Shown here piece by piece: positions 42,631-52,666 of a DNA stretch of 64,000 nucleotides. The stretch comes from Chitinibacter fontanus. Lineage in GTDB: Bacteria; Pseudomonadota; Gammaproteobacteria; Burkholderiales; Chitinibacteraceae. Numbering within the stretch: the stretch's first letter is position 1; each line of letters opens with the position of its first letter. The stretch spans positions 248,001-312,000 of the forward strand of contig NZ_CP058952.1 of NCBI RefSeq assembly GCF_013423785.1, written 5' to 3'. The position numbers were made by a program, and so were the translations under genes. The notes below the pieces were generated by a model. It made no database searches and was not told the DNA's origin. It worked only from the letters and a program-made list of their open reading frames with translations.

Positions 42631-44922
42631 TCAGCGCTTTAACTTAGCTAAGGCATCGGCCATTGCTGAATTGCTTGGCGCGGCGGATTTGGCGCTAGCC
42701 TGCCGCTCTGCGCTACGTGCAGGCTTGGCAGCTCCGCGATCGGCTGGTTTTGCCTCGTCGTTGAGCCGCATCGTTAGCGCAATGCGCTTGCGCGGCACAT
42801 CGACCTCGAGCACCTTCACCTTCACCACCTGCCCGGCTTTCACCACCGCATGCGGGTCCTTGACGAAGGTATTGGCCAGCATCGAGATATGCACGAGGCC
42901 ATCCTGATGCACGCCAATATCGACAAACGCGCCAAAGTTGGTGACATTGCTGACCACGCCTTCGAGCACCATGTCCACTTGCAGGTCGCTGATTTTCTCA
43001 ATACCCGCCGCAAAGGTGGCCGTTTTGAATTCGGGGCGTGGGTCGCGGCCGGGTTTTTCCAGCTCGGCCAGAATGTCTTTGACTGTGGGCAGGCCAAACT
43101 GCGCATCGGTCAGGCTTTCGGGTGCCACCGCTTGCAGCGCGGCGCGATTGCCCATGGTGCTGCGCAGATCTTGCCCTAATTTCTGCAGCAGTTTTTCCAC
43201 CAGTGGATAGGCTTCGGGGTGCACGGCCGAGGCATCCAGCGGATTGTCGCCCTGCATAATGCGCAAAAAGCCGGCTGCCTGCTCAAAGGCTTTGGGCCCC
43301 AGCCGTGGCACTTTCAGCAGCGCTTTGCGGTTTTTGAATGCGCCATACTCATCACGGTATGCGACCACATTGCTTGCTAATACAGGGCTCAAGCCAGATA
43401 CCCTAGCCAACAATGCCGCCGAGGCGGTATTCACATCAACGCCGACCGCATTCACGCAGTCTTCCACCACGGCATCGAGCATGCGCGCCAGCTCAGCCTG
43501 ATTCACATCATGTTGATACTGCCCCACGCCAATCGCCTTGGGCTCGATTTTCACCAATTCGGCCAATGGGTCTTGCAGGCGGCGGGCAATCGATACTGCG
43601 CCACGCAACGAGACATCGAGCTGCGGAAACTCTTTGGCGGCCAATTCAGAGGCCGAATACACCGAAGCGCCCGCTTCGGACACCACGACCTTTACTGGTT
43701 TTTTGCCGTCGATCTGGGCGATTAAGTCGGTGGCGAGCTGTTCGGTTTCGCGGCTGGCCGTGCCATTGCCGATCGCGATCAGCTCAACGCCATGTGTGTC
43801 GCATAATTTTTTCAAAATGAATAATGATTTGTCCCAATCGCGGCGCGGCTCGTGCGGGTAAATGGTATCGGTGGCCAGCAATTTGCCGGTGGCATCGACC
43901 ACCGCCACTTTCACGCCGGTGCGCAGGCCCGGGTCCAGCCCCAGCGTGCAGCGCGGGCCCGCGGGTGCGGCCAGCAGCAAATCTTTCAGATTGCGCGAAA
44001 AGACTTTAATCGCTTCCAGCTCGGCGCGCTCACGGGCGGCGGTGAGCAGCTCGTTTTCCAGCGAGACGCCCAGCTTGGTGCGCCACGCAGCGCGCACCAC
44101 ATCGCCCAGCCACAGATCAGCACAATTTGCGCTAATGCCAACATGCCGCGCGATGCGTTGCTCGGCGCTGCTCCAGATTTTGCTACGCACGCCGTTTTCG
44201 ATTTCTTCCGGTAATTGAATACCGATACTGAGGATTTTTTCATTCGCGCCGCGCAACACCGCCAACACGCGGTGCGAGGGCATCACCGCCCATTTTTCGG
44301 CAAAATCAAAATAATCGGCAAATTTCGCGCCCGCCTGCTCCTGCCCTTTCACCACTTTGCTGGTCACCAAACCGCTACTTTGCAAATGGCTGCGCAGCTG
44401 GCCGATCAGCGCGGCGTCTTCGCCCCAGCCCTCTAACAAAATGGCTTTAGCACCTTCCAGCACCGCCTTGCTATCGACAAACCCTTCGCAGATAAATTTG
44501 GCTGCGAGTGTCTCAGGGTCTTGCTGCGGGTTTTTCAGCAATTGCTCAGCCAGCGCCGCCAGCCCCGCCTCGCGGGCGATTTGCGCTTTGGTGCGGCGCT
44601 TTTGCTTATACGGCAGATACAGGTCTTCCAGCGTTTGCTTGTTATCCGCGGCATCGAGCTGGGCGCGCAAAGCGGCGCTCATTTGCCCTTGCTCGGTGAT
44701 CGTCGCAATGATGCTGGCGCGGCGCTCATCCAGTTCACGCAGATAGCGCAAGCGCTCAGCGAGCAAACGCAGTTGTCCATCATCCAGACCGCCGGTCACC
44801 TCTTTGCGATAGCGGGCGATAAATGGCACGGTGGCGCCTTCATCGAGTAAAGCCACGGCAGCGGCCACTTGCGCCGGTTTGCAATTGAGTTCCTGCGCCA
44901 GACGTTGGGAGAGATTGGACAT
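42631..44922 (-). CDS. tex: RNA-binding transcription accessory protein Tex
   Basis: A 763-residue Tex protein. N-terminal helical domain ([40 protein letters not shown]), YqgF/RuvC-like domain around residues 325-450 ([20 protein letters not shown]), helix-hairpin-helix region ([20 protein letters not shown]) and C-terminal S1 domain (about 645-715; [33 protein letters not shown]). The tail is rich in Ala/Lys/Ser. Tex affects transcription and ribosome-associated processes and binds nucleic acid. GC-rich and typical core sequence. Confidence 0.95.
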   Translation of the reverse strand: MSNLSQRLAQELNCKPAQVAAAVALLDEGATVPFIARYRKEVTGGLDDGQLRLLAERLRYLRELDERRASIIATITEQGQMSAALRAQLDAADNKQTLEDLYLPYKQKRRTKAQIAREAGLAALAEQLLKNPQQDPETLAAKFICEGFVDSKAVLEGAKAILLEGWGEDAALIGQLRSHLQSSGLVTSKVVKGQEQAGAKFADYFDFAEKWAVMPSHRVLAVLRGANEKILSIGIQLPEEIENGVRSKIWSSAEQRIARHVGISANCADLWLGDVVRAAWRTKLGVSLENELLTAARERAELEAIKVFSRNLKDLLLAAPAGPRCTLGLDPGLRTGVKVAVVDATGKLLATDTIYPHEPRRDWDKSLFILKKLCDTHGVELIAIGNGTASRETEQLATDLIAQIDGKKPVKVVVSEAGASVYSASELAAKEFPQLDVSLRGAVSIARRLQDPLAELVKIEPKAIGVGQYQHDVNQAELARMLDAVVEDCVNAVGVDVNTASAALLARVSGLSPVLASNVVAYRDEYGAFKNRKALLKVPRLGPKAFEQAAGFLRIMQGDNPLDASAVHPEAYPLVEKLLQKLGQDLRSTMGNRAALQAVAPESLTDAQFGLPTVKDILAELEKPGRDPRPEFKTATFAAGIEKISDLQVDMVLEGVVSNVTNFGAFVDIGVHQDGLVHISMLANTFVKDPHAVVKAGQVVKVKVLEVDVPRKRIALTMRLNDEAKPADRGAAKPARSAERQASAKSAAPSNSAMADALAKLKR

Positions 44923-45119
44923 ACGATATGCTCAGATGCGAAAGGTGTGGCATTGTAGGTAATCGCACCAAAACTTGCCAGCAAGGCACCGAGCCGAAGA
45001 CAGTACGGCAAGGCGAGGTAACGAAGCTGGAAAACTTTGGCTTATCTACTTATCCATGCCGCTTGGCTGTCGTCATGGCATAATCAACGTCCGCAGCGGG
45101 AAACAAAAACGGGACTCAG

Positions 45120-45890
45120 ATGACGGTAATTGCAGTGTTTAATCAGAAAGGTGGCGTCGGCAAAACCACGGTCACTGCCAATCTGGCCGCCACTTTGGTA
45201 CAAAACGGCATTGCGCCTTTGGTGATCGATCTTGATCCCCAAGCTCATCTGACTGCCACTTGGGGGCTCAACCCCAAATCCAATCAAACCATGTACCGCT
45301 TTTATCAGGGGACATCACCGCTGACCGATCTAATTCAGACCTCGGGGCCCGGCATTCATTTCATCCCTTCGCACCTAGAATTGGCCCGCGTCGACTCGCA
45401 GCTGGGCAAACATCGCGATCATTTGTGGCGGCTCAAACTCGCGCTCGAGGCCGAAATGCTGGCCGGTAGCGGCACACCGATTATTATTGATTGCAGCCCA
45501 ATGCTGGGGGTATTGTCGTTCTCTGCCTTGCTGGCTGCGGATTTGATCCTGATACCCGTGGCCGCCGAATATCTGGCGCTCAATGGAGCGTGCATGCTGG
45601 AGCGCACTTTGTTCGGGCTGGAAAAATTCGATCGCCGTCGCGAGCGTCGTTATCTGGTCAATCGCTTTAAAGAAGGCCATGAAACACACGAAAAAGTGCG
45701 TGCCCAATTGCAAAAGCACTTTCCACGCGAATTACTCAATACCATCATCCACGAAAACGACGACATTATGGCGGCGGTGGGCGATAACCTCGACGTCTTT
45801 AGCTACGCGCCCGATAGCTCGGCTGGCACCGACTTTAGCTTTTTGCTCGATGAATTGATTGAAAAAGGCCTGATCGCCATCGAAGAATAA
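45120..45890 (+). CDS. ParA/MinD-family ATPase
   Basis: A 256-residue ATPase with deviant Walker A KGGVGKTTVTANLA (residues 10-24), LVIDLDPQAHLTATWG (Walker A' and switch I) and IIIDCSPMLGVLSF (Walker B, with Cys in place of the usual Ala/Thr). No parB or parS-type site is next to it, so it is an orphan that may position a cell-pole or motility complex, or act as a second chromosome-unrelated ParA. It is divergent from tex and 61 bases upstream of an unknown gene which may be cotranscribed. Confidence 0.88.
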   Translation: MTVIAVFNQKGGVGKTTVTANLAATLVQNGIAPLVIDLDPQAHLTATWGLNPKSNQTMYRFYQGTSPLTDLIQTSGPGIHFIPSHLELARVDSQLGKHRDHLWRLKLALEAEMLAGSGTPIIIDCSPMLGVLSFSALLAADLILIPVAAEYLALNGACMLERTLFGLEKFDRRRERRYLVNRFKEGHETHEKVRAQLQKHFPRELLNTIIHENDDIMAAVGDNLDVFSYAPDSSAGTDFSFLLDELIEKGLIAIEE

Positions 45891-45951
45891 TGCCTCCCCA
45901 GCTGGTCTAAAATTTGCTTGAATGACATGACGACCCAGCGGGAGCAAGCTC

Positions 45952-46848
45952 ATGAGCATCAATACCAAAGATCTCCAGCAACTGGCGCAGCAAATCGCGC
46001 TATTTAAAACCCAGACTGTCAGCACGCTAGCCACACCGCAGCCAACCTTTGACATCGCCAGCTTGGCCAGTGGGTATCTTGCCACGCACCAATCAGGGCA
46101 AGTTGCAGCAAGCAATACCACCACCGGTATATCGGCCAGCAGCTCAATCAACGCAATTGGCCGCAATCTAGCACTGCCCGACCCCGAAAGCGCCTATCAA
46201 ATGATGTCGTATATCAATCAGCTGGGCGTGATTTACCCTGCGCAATCGGCGCGCTTGAGTGACATGCAAACCGGCGTGAGCGAGCTGGCACAGGCGGCAA
46301 AATCACTGAGTAAAATCGACTCGACGGCAGACTTTGCCAGCGTAAAAGCGCAATTACAAAATCTGGCCGATCAATACAATCAATGGCGACGCAATTTCGA
46401 CGCCGACCTGCAAGACCCCGAATTGCTGGCAGCCACGCAAGCGGCACAAGTGGCACGCTATGAGCTGGCCCAAAGCATCGCCAGCCCGTTTCACGGCGCG
46501 CAACAAGGCATTCAGGGCATGGCGGCGCTGGGGCTAACGATTGATCCCATCACCAATATGGCGCAACTCGATTCCCAAAAATTCAGTTCCGTCTGGTCAC
46601 AACAACCTACTGCCGCAGCCGCTGCGGTCAGCGACTTTGCCAACCATTTTGCGCAAAGCGCGACGCTACTCACCGAGCAAAATAACTTCTTCGCCAAGCA
46701 GCAAGCCAATCTGGCCAAGGTGATTAGCTATATGGATAACAATAAAGCTAAGCTACAGCAGGAATTCGGGTTAGGCGATCCGCCACAACCATCCAGCAGC
46801 GTGGCGCGGGCGTATGCGGATTATCAGCAGAAATATGGCCTTGTATAA
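45952..46848 (+). CDS. hypothetical helical protein
   Basis: A 298-residue protein with GGGAGC before the ATG. No family is recognised. Composition is rich in Ala, Gln, Ser and Asn. It has long helices with heptad character (SDMQTGVSELAQAAKSLSKI; QLQNLADQYNQWRRNFDADL; LTEQNNFFAKQQANLAKVIS). There is no signal peptide. The pattern, with an N-terminal helix and coiled C-terminus, recalls flagellar or other axial proteins such as FliD, but that is only a vague likeness. It lies behind the ParA-like gene. Confidence 0.6.
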   Translation: MSINTKDLQQLAQQIALFKTQTVSTLATPQPTFDIASLASGYLATHQSGQVAASNTTTGISASSSINAIGRNLALPDPESAYQMMSYINQLGVIYPAQSARLSDMQTGVSELAQAAKSLSKIDSTADFASVKAQLQNLADQYNQWRRNFDADLQDPELLAATQAAQVARYELAQSIASPFHGAQQGIQGMAALGLTIDPITNMAQLDSQKFSSVWSQQPTAAAAAVSDFANHFAQSATLLTEQNNFFAKQQANLAKVISYMDNNKAKLQQEFGLGDPPQPSSSVARAYADYQQKYGLV

Positions 46849-47169
46849 ATTGAATTTGTGAAGGACTAGCTTGCTAAGCTTTTTTCAGAAATCTGCCGTA
46901 ATGTAGGCAGGAAGTGCTAATTGCACCTTGCTAGTTTTATATGAGTGGCGGCAACCGAATTATTGCGACAAGCTGTCCAGAGGTATGAAAGCGAAGCCCC
47001 ATGTCGGATTTTGCTGTTTTTTGCCCGACTAGCCTAAGAATCTTCTGGGAAAAACTGAGGGTTAGTACGTTTTTTGCGAATAGATAATCAAATCGATCAG
47101 AAATACAATTGAAAGCAATTATTAAGTTAGACACTCAGTTTAGGCTCTTCAATCGACGAGGACTGTATC
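46849..47169. other. intergenic region, nothing recognised
   Basis: No gene, hairpin with T run or repeat could be supported. The promoter for the small gene at 47170 should be in the right part; AACGAGGACTG before the ATG has a GAGG ribosome binding site. Confidence 0.5.
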
Positions 47170-47469
47170 ATGGCAAAATATCAATTTTTCCAATTATCTG
47201 AAAATGGCAAAAACCTTGTACGCTATTTATGCACTGATCGGGAAGATTTCCTTCCAGCCAAAGAGCTTTTGCTTGGGCAGGGCTTTGAAGTCATTGGTGA
47301 CATGATTTACGCCAGTAATGATCAGGAAGCGATCGATCATTTCAATAGTGGGATGATTTACCCATTGGCGGAATACAATAAGGCACATGAAATTGGCGGC
47401 TTGTTTTATTTTGTCAAAGGTATCTACGATGAGGCTCGAGATTATTATCACCGCCGAGCAAACCACTGA
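47170..47469 (+). CDS. hypothetical 99-residue protein
   Basis: A small soluble protein, MAKYQFFQLSENGKNLVRYL. It has mixed helix/strand composition (FEVIGDMIYASNDQEAIDHF; ARDYYHRRANH at the end), no Cys pair and no signal. Not recognised. It is convergent with sucD and shares the terminator at 47545-47572. Confidence 0.6.
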   Translation: MAKYQFFQLSENGKNLVRYLCTDREDFLPAKELLLGQGFEVIGDMIYASNDQEAIDHFNSGMIYPLAEYNKAHEIGGLFYFVKGIYDEARDYYHRRANH

Positions 47470-47544
47470 CACCAAAACAAACAGAACCTGTAGGTATACC
47501 TCTAAAAACCAATTAAATAATAACCCACAGAGCAATACCCCAAC

Positions 47545-47572
47545 AAAAAAGCCACCCGAAGGTGGCTTTTTT
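47545..47572. terminator. bidirectional terminator of sucD and the 99-residue gene
   Basis: AAAAAAGCCACC-CGAA-GGTGGCTTTTTT, symmetric with A and T runs on both strands. Confidence 0.9.
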
Positions 47573-47595
47573 CATTTTCTATTCACCATCGGGAA

Positions 47596-48480
47596 TTAGA
47601 TCATGCCTTTTGATTTCAGCAATTCAAACATGGTTTTGCCGATTTCAGCTGGGCTGCGGGTGTACGCGATGCCAGCTTGTTCGAAGGCTTTGAATTTCTC
47701 TTCTGCAGTGCCTTTACCGCCAGAGATGATCGCACCAGCGTGGCCCATACGTTTGCCTTTCGGCGCAGTTACACCAGCGATGTAACCAACGACTGGCTTA
47801 GTAACGTATGATTTAGCGAATTCTGCTGCTTCTTCTTCGGCAGAACCACCGATCTCACCGATCATCACGATCGCGTCAGTATCAGGATCATCTTGGAACA
47901 GTTTCAATGCGTCGATGTGGCTAGTACCTGGGATTGGGTCGCCGCCGATACCGATACAAGTAGATTGACCCAGACCCAAAGCGGTAGTTTGCGCTACGGC
48001 TTCGTAAGTCAATGTACCAGAGCGTGAAACGATACCGATACGACCTGGGTTGTGGATGTGCCACGGCATAATACCGATTTTGCACTCGCCCGGTGTGATA
48101 ATACCTGGGCAGTTAGGGCCGATCAGGCGGATGCCAGCTTCATCAACCGCTTTTTTCACGTACAACATATCAACTGTTGGCACGCCTTCAGTGATACATA
48201 CGATCAATTTAACGCCTGAGTCGATCGCTTCCAAGATTGAATCTTTAGCGAAAGCTGCAGGTACGTAGATCACAGATGCATCAGCTTGAGTCTGAGCTAC
48301 AGCATCACGCATGGTGTTAAATACTGGCAGACCGAGGTGCTCTGAACCGCCTTTACCTGGGGTAACACCACCTACGACTTGAGTGCCCACTTTCAACGCT
48401 TGCTCAGCGTGGAAAGTACCGTTTTTGCCAGTGAAACCTTGCACCAGCACTTTTGTGTTCTTATTAACCAAAACGCTCAT
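47596..48480 (-). CDS. sucD: succinyl-CoA synthetase, alpha subunit
   Basis: A 294-residue CoA-binding subunit: [57 protein letters not shown] and the phosphohistidine motif [20 protein letters not shown]. It makes succinate and ATP/GTP from succinyl-CoA with SucC. AAAAGGATATAGACC precedes the ATG. It is the last gene of the leftward TCA block and follows sucC by 28 bases. Confidence 0.97.
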   Translation of the reverse strand: MSVLVNKNTKVLVQGFTGKNGTFHAEQALKVGTQVVGGVTPGKGGSEHLGLPVFNTMRDAVAQTQADASVIYVPAAFAKDSILEAIDSGVKLIVCITEGVPTVDMLYVKKAVDEAGIRLIGPNCPGIITPGECKIGIMPWHIHNPGRIGIVSRSGTLTYEAVAQTTALGLGQSTCIGIGGDPIPGTSHIDALKLFQDDPDTDAIVMIGEIGGSAEEEAAEFAKSYVTKPVVGYIAGVTAPKGKRMGHAGAIISGGKGTAEEKFKAFEQAGIAYTRSPAEIGKTMFELLKSKGMI

Positions 48481-48508
48481 GGTCTATATCCTTTTATTCG
48501 TGCTGTGA

Positions 48509-49678
48509 TTACAAGGCTGCAACAGCAGCAACGATTTTCTCAGCTGCGTCGTTCAGGCCTTGGGCTGAAGTCAATTTCAGACCAGATTCGTCAAGGATTT
48601 TCGCGCCCAATTCGGCGTTATTACCTTCCAGACGAACCACTACTGGTACTGTTACATTGACTTCTTTCACCGCAGCGATAATCGCTTCAGCGATCATGTC
48701 GCAACGAACGATACCACCGAAGATATTAATCAACACACCTTGAACTGATGTATCAGCCAAGATCAGTTTGAATGCTTCGATAACGCGTTCTTTAGTTGCG
48801 CCGCCACCAACGTCCAAGAAGTTAGCTGGTTGACCACCTTTCAGTTTGATGATGTCCATCGTCGCCATTGCCAAGCCTGCGCCGTTCACCATACAACCGA
48901 TATTGCCTTCCAAAGCCACATAGTTCAACTCGAACTCAGAAGCTTTTACTTCGCGCTCGTTCTCTTGTGACTTGTCGCGTTGTGCCAACAATTCTGGGTG
49001 ACGGAACAATGCGTTAGAGTCAAGGTTGATTTTGCCGTCAACGCAAGCCAATTCGCCGTTTTCACGCAAAGCCAATGGGTTTACTTCGAACAAGGCAAAG
49101 TCGTTTTCAACGAATGCTTTGTATGAACCCAAGATCAGGTTGGTGAAGGCAGCGATTTGTTTGCCTTCCAGACCCAAAGCAAACGCAGCTTGACGGCCTT
49201 GGTATGGCTGCATGCCTACCAGCGGATCAACTTCGATCTTGATGATTTTTTCTGGGGTTTCTTCAGCGACTTTCTCGATCTCAACACCACCTTCAGTTGA
49301 AACCATGAATACGATGCGCTGTGAGCTACGATCTACCACGGCGCCAAGGTACAACTCGCGCTGTACTGGGTACATGTCTTCACAAACCAATACGCTGTGA
49401 ACTGGCTGACCAGCTGCATCAGTTTGGTAAGTAACAAGGTTAGTACCGATCAAGCGAGCTGCTTCTGCTGCAGCTTCTTCACGGCTTTTTACGACTTTAA
49501 CGCCACCCGCTTTACCACGGCCACCGGCGTGAACTTGGGCTTTAACTACAGCAAATTTGCCGCCCAAAGTGTCATAAGCAGCAGCAGCTTCTTCAGCGTT
49601 GTTAGCCAAAATGCCGCGTTGTACTGGCAAACCATATTTAGCCAGCAATTCCTTGGCTTGATACTCGTGCAGATTCAT
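48509..49678 (-). CDS. sucC: succinyl-CoA synthetase, beta subunit
   Basis: A 389-residue ATP-grasp subunit. [20 protein letters not shown] opening, [20 protein letters not shown] nucleotide loop, [20 protein letters not shown] metal-binding region and [18 protein letters not shown] near the C-terminus. Works as a complex with SucD. The 196 bases before it, up to lpdA, contain a complex inverted repeat, so it may have its own promoter or be processed from the longer transcript. Confidence 0.97.
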   Translation of the reverse strand: MNLHEYQAKELLAKYGLPVQRGILANNAEEAAAAYDTLGGKFAVVKAQVHAGGRGKAGGVKVVKSREEAAAEAARLIGTNLVTYQTDAAGQPVHSVLVCEDMYPVQRELYLGAVVDRSSQRIVFMVSTEGGVEIEKVAEETPEKIIKIEVDPLVGMQPYQGRQAAFALGLEGKQIAAFTNLILGSYKAFVENDFALFEVNPLALRENGELACVDGKINLDSNALFRHPELLAQRDKSQENEREVKASEFELNYVALEGNIGCMVNGAGLAMATMDIIKLKGGQPANFLDVGGGATKERVIEAFKLILADTSVQGVLINIFGGIVRCDMIAEAIIAAVKEVNVTVPVVVRLEGNNAELGAKILDESGLKLTSAQGLNDAAEKIVAAVAAL

Positions 49679-49706
49679 CTCTATTTATCCTTTGTGAGGA
49701 GAGTGT

Positions 49707-49783
49707 TGTAGGGTGGACAACAAAATTACCCACCATTTGGTACCGCATGCTAGGTGAGAGCACCTGCCCTCACCCGCCCTACA
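49707..49783. repeat. imperfect inverted repeat between lpdA and sucC
   Basis: Outer arms TGTAGGGTGG (49707-49716) and CCGCCCTACA (49774-49783); an inner hairpin AGGTG-AGAG-CACCT (49752-49765). The GTAGGGTGG end is like dispersed repeats of many betaproteobacterial genomes. Confidence 0.5.
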
Positions 49784-49874
49784 AATTTCAATAACTTCTA
49801 TTGCTCAAAAGTTTTCACGCAAAACGTAGTAACGCACCGTGAGCGACTTTTGCTTAAAACAAAACGCTAAAAAC

Positions 49875-51308
49875 TTAAGAATGTAAGCCGCGTTTATCGC
49901 AGCCCAGCGCCGCCTCGTGCATCGCTTCAGCCAAGGATGGATGGGCGTGTACGATACGGGCAATGTCTTCAGCCGACGCGTTAAATTCCATCGCCACCAC
50001 GGCTTCAGTAATCAATTCTGAAGCGAATGGGCCGATGATGTGAACGCCCAAGATACGATCAGTTTTGGCACAAGCGAGCATTTTAACGAAGCCAGCAGTT
50101 TCACCCAAGCCAAGCGCGCGGCCATTCGGGCCAAATGGGAATTGGCCTTTTTTGTACTCAACGCCTTCAGCTTTCAACGCCTGCTCAGTTTTACCAACCC
50201 AAGCCATTTCTGGGCTGGTGTAAATAACCCAAGGTACGTTGTTGAAGTCGATGTGTGGGTGCTGACCAGCGATACGCTCAGCCACAGCTACACCTTCTTC
50301 CGACGCTTTGTGCGCCAGCATCGGGCCACGGACTACGTCACCCACCGCCCACAAGTTCGGCAATGAAGTACGGCAATCGCCATCCACAATCACATAACCG
50401 CGCTCATCGAGTGGCAAGCCCACTGATTCAGCAGCCAGATTCCAAGTGTTAGGCAAGCGACCAATCGACACGATCAATTTGTCGAATACTTCGGTAAAGG
50501 CATTACCTTCAGCATCAGTGTATTCAACAGTAACGTCGTTTTCGCCTTTGGTGATATTGCCGATTTTCAGACTGGTTTTGATAATCAAACCCAGATCTTT
50601 TGTGAAAATTTTGTGTGCTTCTTTGGCGATCGCTTCATCAGCAGCCAACAAGAAACCTGGGGCGCCTTCCAGAATGGTTACTTCAGAACCCAGACGTTTC
50701 CACACTGAGCCCATTTCCAAGCCGATAACGCCCGCGCCGATCACGCCCAAACGTTTTGGTACCGCAGGAATCGACAATGCGCCTTCGTTATCGAGTACGA
50801 GTACGTTATCAACAGGCGCTTGTGGCAATTGACGTGGGGTTGAACCCGTTGCCAAGATGATGTGCGTGGTTTCAACGACTTCTACTTTGTCGCCGTCAGT
50901 TACTTCAACTTGCCACTTGTCACCGTTGCGACCCAAGATTTTGCCGTGGCCGTGCAGGCTAGCGACTTTGTTCTTTTTGAACAAATAGCCAATACCTTGC
51001 GTCAGCTTGCTCACGATGCCTTCTTTGCGCGCCAGCATCGTGCCAACGTCAAATTTCATACCTTCAACGGTGATACCGTGCGATGCAAATTTATGCTCGA
51101 CACGTTCTACGTTTTCAGACGACTCGAGCAAAGCTTTAGAAGGGATACAACCCACGTTCAAGCAAGTACCGCCCAGAGACGCTTTACCTTCTTTGTTTTT
51201 GAATTCGTCGATACACGCAGTATTAAAACCCAACTGCGCTGCGCGAATCGCCGCTACGTAGCCGCCAGGGCCTGCGCCAATTACGATAACGTCAAATGAT
51301 TGTGACAT
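49875..51308 (-). CDS. lpdA: dihydrolipoyl dehydrogenase (E3)
   Basis: A 477-residue flavoprotein: FAD-binding [19 protein letters not shown], redox-active disulfide [23 protein letters not shown]-binding [40 protein letters not shown] and the C-terminal His-Glu pair in [17 protein letters not shown]. It reoxidises dihydrolipoyl groups of the 2-oxoglutarate dehydrogenase complex, whose other genes are upstream. AAGGTGG lies before the ATG; 80 bases separate it from sucB. Confidence 0.97.
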   Translation of the reverse strand: MSQSFDVIVIGAGPGGYVAAIRAAQLGFNTACIDEFKNKEGKASLGGTCLNVGCIPSKALLESSENVERVEHKFASHGITVEGMKFDVGTMLARKEGIVSKLTQGIGYLFKKNKVASLHGHGKILGRNGDKWQVEVTDGDKVEVVETTHIILATGSTPRQLPQAPVDNVLVLDNEGALSIPAVPKRLGVIGAGVIGLEMGSVWKRLGSEVTILEGAPGFLLAADEAIAKEAHKIFTKDLGLIIKTSLKIGNITKGENDVTVEYTDAEGNAFTEVFDKLIVSIGRLPNTWNLAAESVGLPLDERGYVIVDGDCRTSLPNLWAVGDVVRGPMLAHKASEEGVAVAERIAGQHPHIDFNNVPWVIYTSPEMAWVGKTEQALKAEGVEYKKGQFPFGPNGRALGLGETAGFVKMLACAKTDRILGVHIIGPFASELITEAVVAMEFNASAEDIARIVHAHPSLAEAMHEAALGCDKRGLHS

Positions 51309-51388
51309 TCAGTCCACCTTAACCCATCACTGGGTATATTCATGCAAGCAATTGGGTATGCAGCCTACAGCCACATACCCCACTTCAA

Positions 51389-52573
51389 CTAGATATCCAA
51401 CAACAGACGAGCTGGATCTTCGATCGCGTCTTTGATCGCAACCAGTGACAACACAGCTTCGCGGCCGTCGATGATACGGTGATCGTAAGATTGAGCCAGA
51501 TACATGATTGGGCGAGCTACAACCTGACCATTTTCAACCACAGCGCGCTCTTTGGTGGCGTGCATGCCCAAGATGGCAGCTTGTGGTGGGTTGATGATTG
51601 GCGTTGACATCATTGAACCGAAAGTGCCGCCGTTAGAAATCGTGTAAGTACCGCCAGTCAATTCTTCAACGCCCAATTTACCTTCTTGCGCGCGTTTACC
51701 GAAGTCAGCGATGGTTTTCTCGATTTCCGCCAATGATAGTTGGTCTGCGTTACGGATAATTGGCACCACCAAACCACGTGGGCTACCTACTGCCACGCCG
51801 ATGTCGAAGTAGCCGTGGTAAACGATGTCGTTACCATCAACCGATGCATTCACGATTGGATATTTTTTCAGTGCGGCAACCGCAGCTTTCACGAAGAAGC
51901 CCATGAAGCCCAATTTCACGCCGTGGTCTTTCTCGAATTTGTCTTTGTACTTGTTGCGCAAGTCCATCAAAGGCTTCATGTTGACTTCGTTGAACGTGGT
52001 CAAGATCGCGTTTTCTTGCTGAGATTGCAACAGACGCTCAGCCACGCGCGCGCGCAGACGGCTCATTGGTACGCGTTGCTCTGGACGATCACCCGTTGGT
52101 GCCGCTACTGCTGGTGCAGCTGGTTTAGCCAGGTGATTTTGTACGTCTTCTTTCAATACACGACCACCGCGGCCAGTACCAGCAACGTCGTTTACATTCA
52201 CGCCGGCGTCAGCAGCGATTTTTTTCGCCGCAGGCATTGCGTTCGCGCCACCCGCAGGTGCAGCTTGAACAGCTGCAGGCGCAGGTGCGGCGGCTGCAGG
52301 TGCAGCAGCTTGTACTGGAGCAGCAGCGGCAACCGCTGCAGTATCAATTTTAGCGATGACATCGAGACTACCCACGGTCGCGCCGTCAGCTTGAACGATT
52401 TCAACCAAAACGCCAGCTTGTGGCGCTGGAATTTCCAACACGACTTTATCGGTTTCCAAGTCGATCAGGTTTTCATCACGGGCAACGGCTTCGCCAACTT
52501 TTTTGCGCCAAGAAATCAGTGTGGCTTCTGAAACCGACTCGGGTAATTGTGGTACCAAAACTTCGATGATCAT
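51389..52573 (-). CDS. sucB: 2-oxoglutarate dehydrogenase E2, dihydrolipoyl succinyltransferase
   Basis: A 394-residue E2. Start at ATG 52573 with GGAG upstream (three codons after another ATG). Lipoyl domain with Lys in [14 protein letters not shown] (about 43), Ala/Pro-rich hinge (about 78-105), peripheral-subunit-binding region [20 protein letters not shown], and catalytic domain ending [13 protein letters not shown] with the active-site His and Asp. It forms the core of the complex with SucA and LpdA. Confidence 0.97.
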   Translation of the reverse strand: MIIEVLVPQLPESVSEATLISWRKKVGEAVARDENLIDLETDKVVLEIPAPQAGVLVEIVQADGATVGSLDVIAKIDTAAVAAAAPVQAAAPAAAAPAPAAVQAAPAGGANAMPAAKKIAADAGVNVNDVAGTGRGGRVLKEDVQNHLAKPAAPAVAAPTGDRPEQRVPMSRLRARVAERLLQSQQENAILTTFNEVNMKPLMDLRNKYKDKFEKDHGVKLGFMGFFVKAAVAALKKYPIVNASVDGNDIVYHGYFDIGVAVGSPRGLVVPIIRNADQLSLAEIEKTIADFGKRAQEGKLGVEELTGGTYTISNGGTFGSMMSTPIINPPQAAILGMHATKERAVVENGQVVARPIMYLAQSYDHRIIDGREAVLSLVAIKDAIEDPARLLLDI

Positions 52574-52666
52574 TACGTTCACTCCAGTTAATTTTAAAAT
52601 TCTTTATGCTTGCGTCGCGCACAAGGGCAAAAACGCGGCACTCCATGCTGGAGGCCGCGCTATTTA

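Noticed and set aside
43413..44850. Several long open frames antisense to tex
   Set aside because: Typical shadows in GC-rich coding sequence; no family motifs, and tex is complete.
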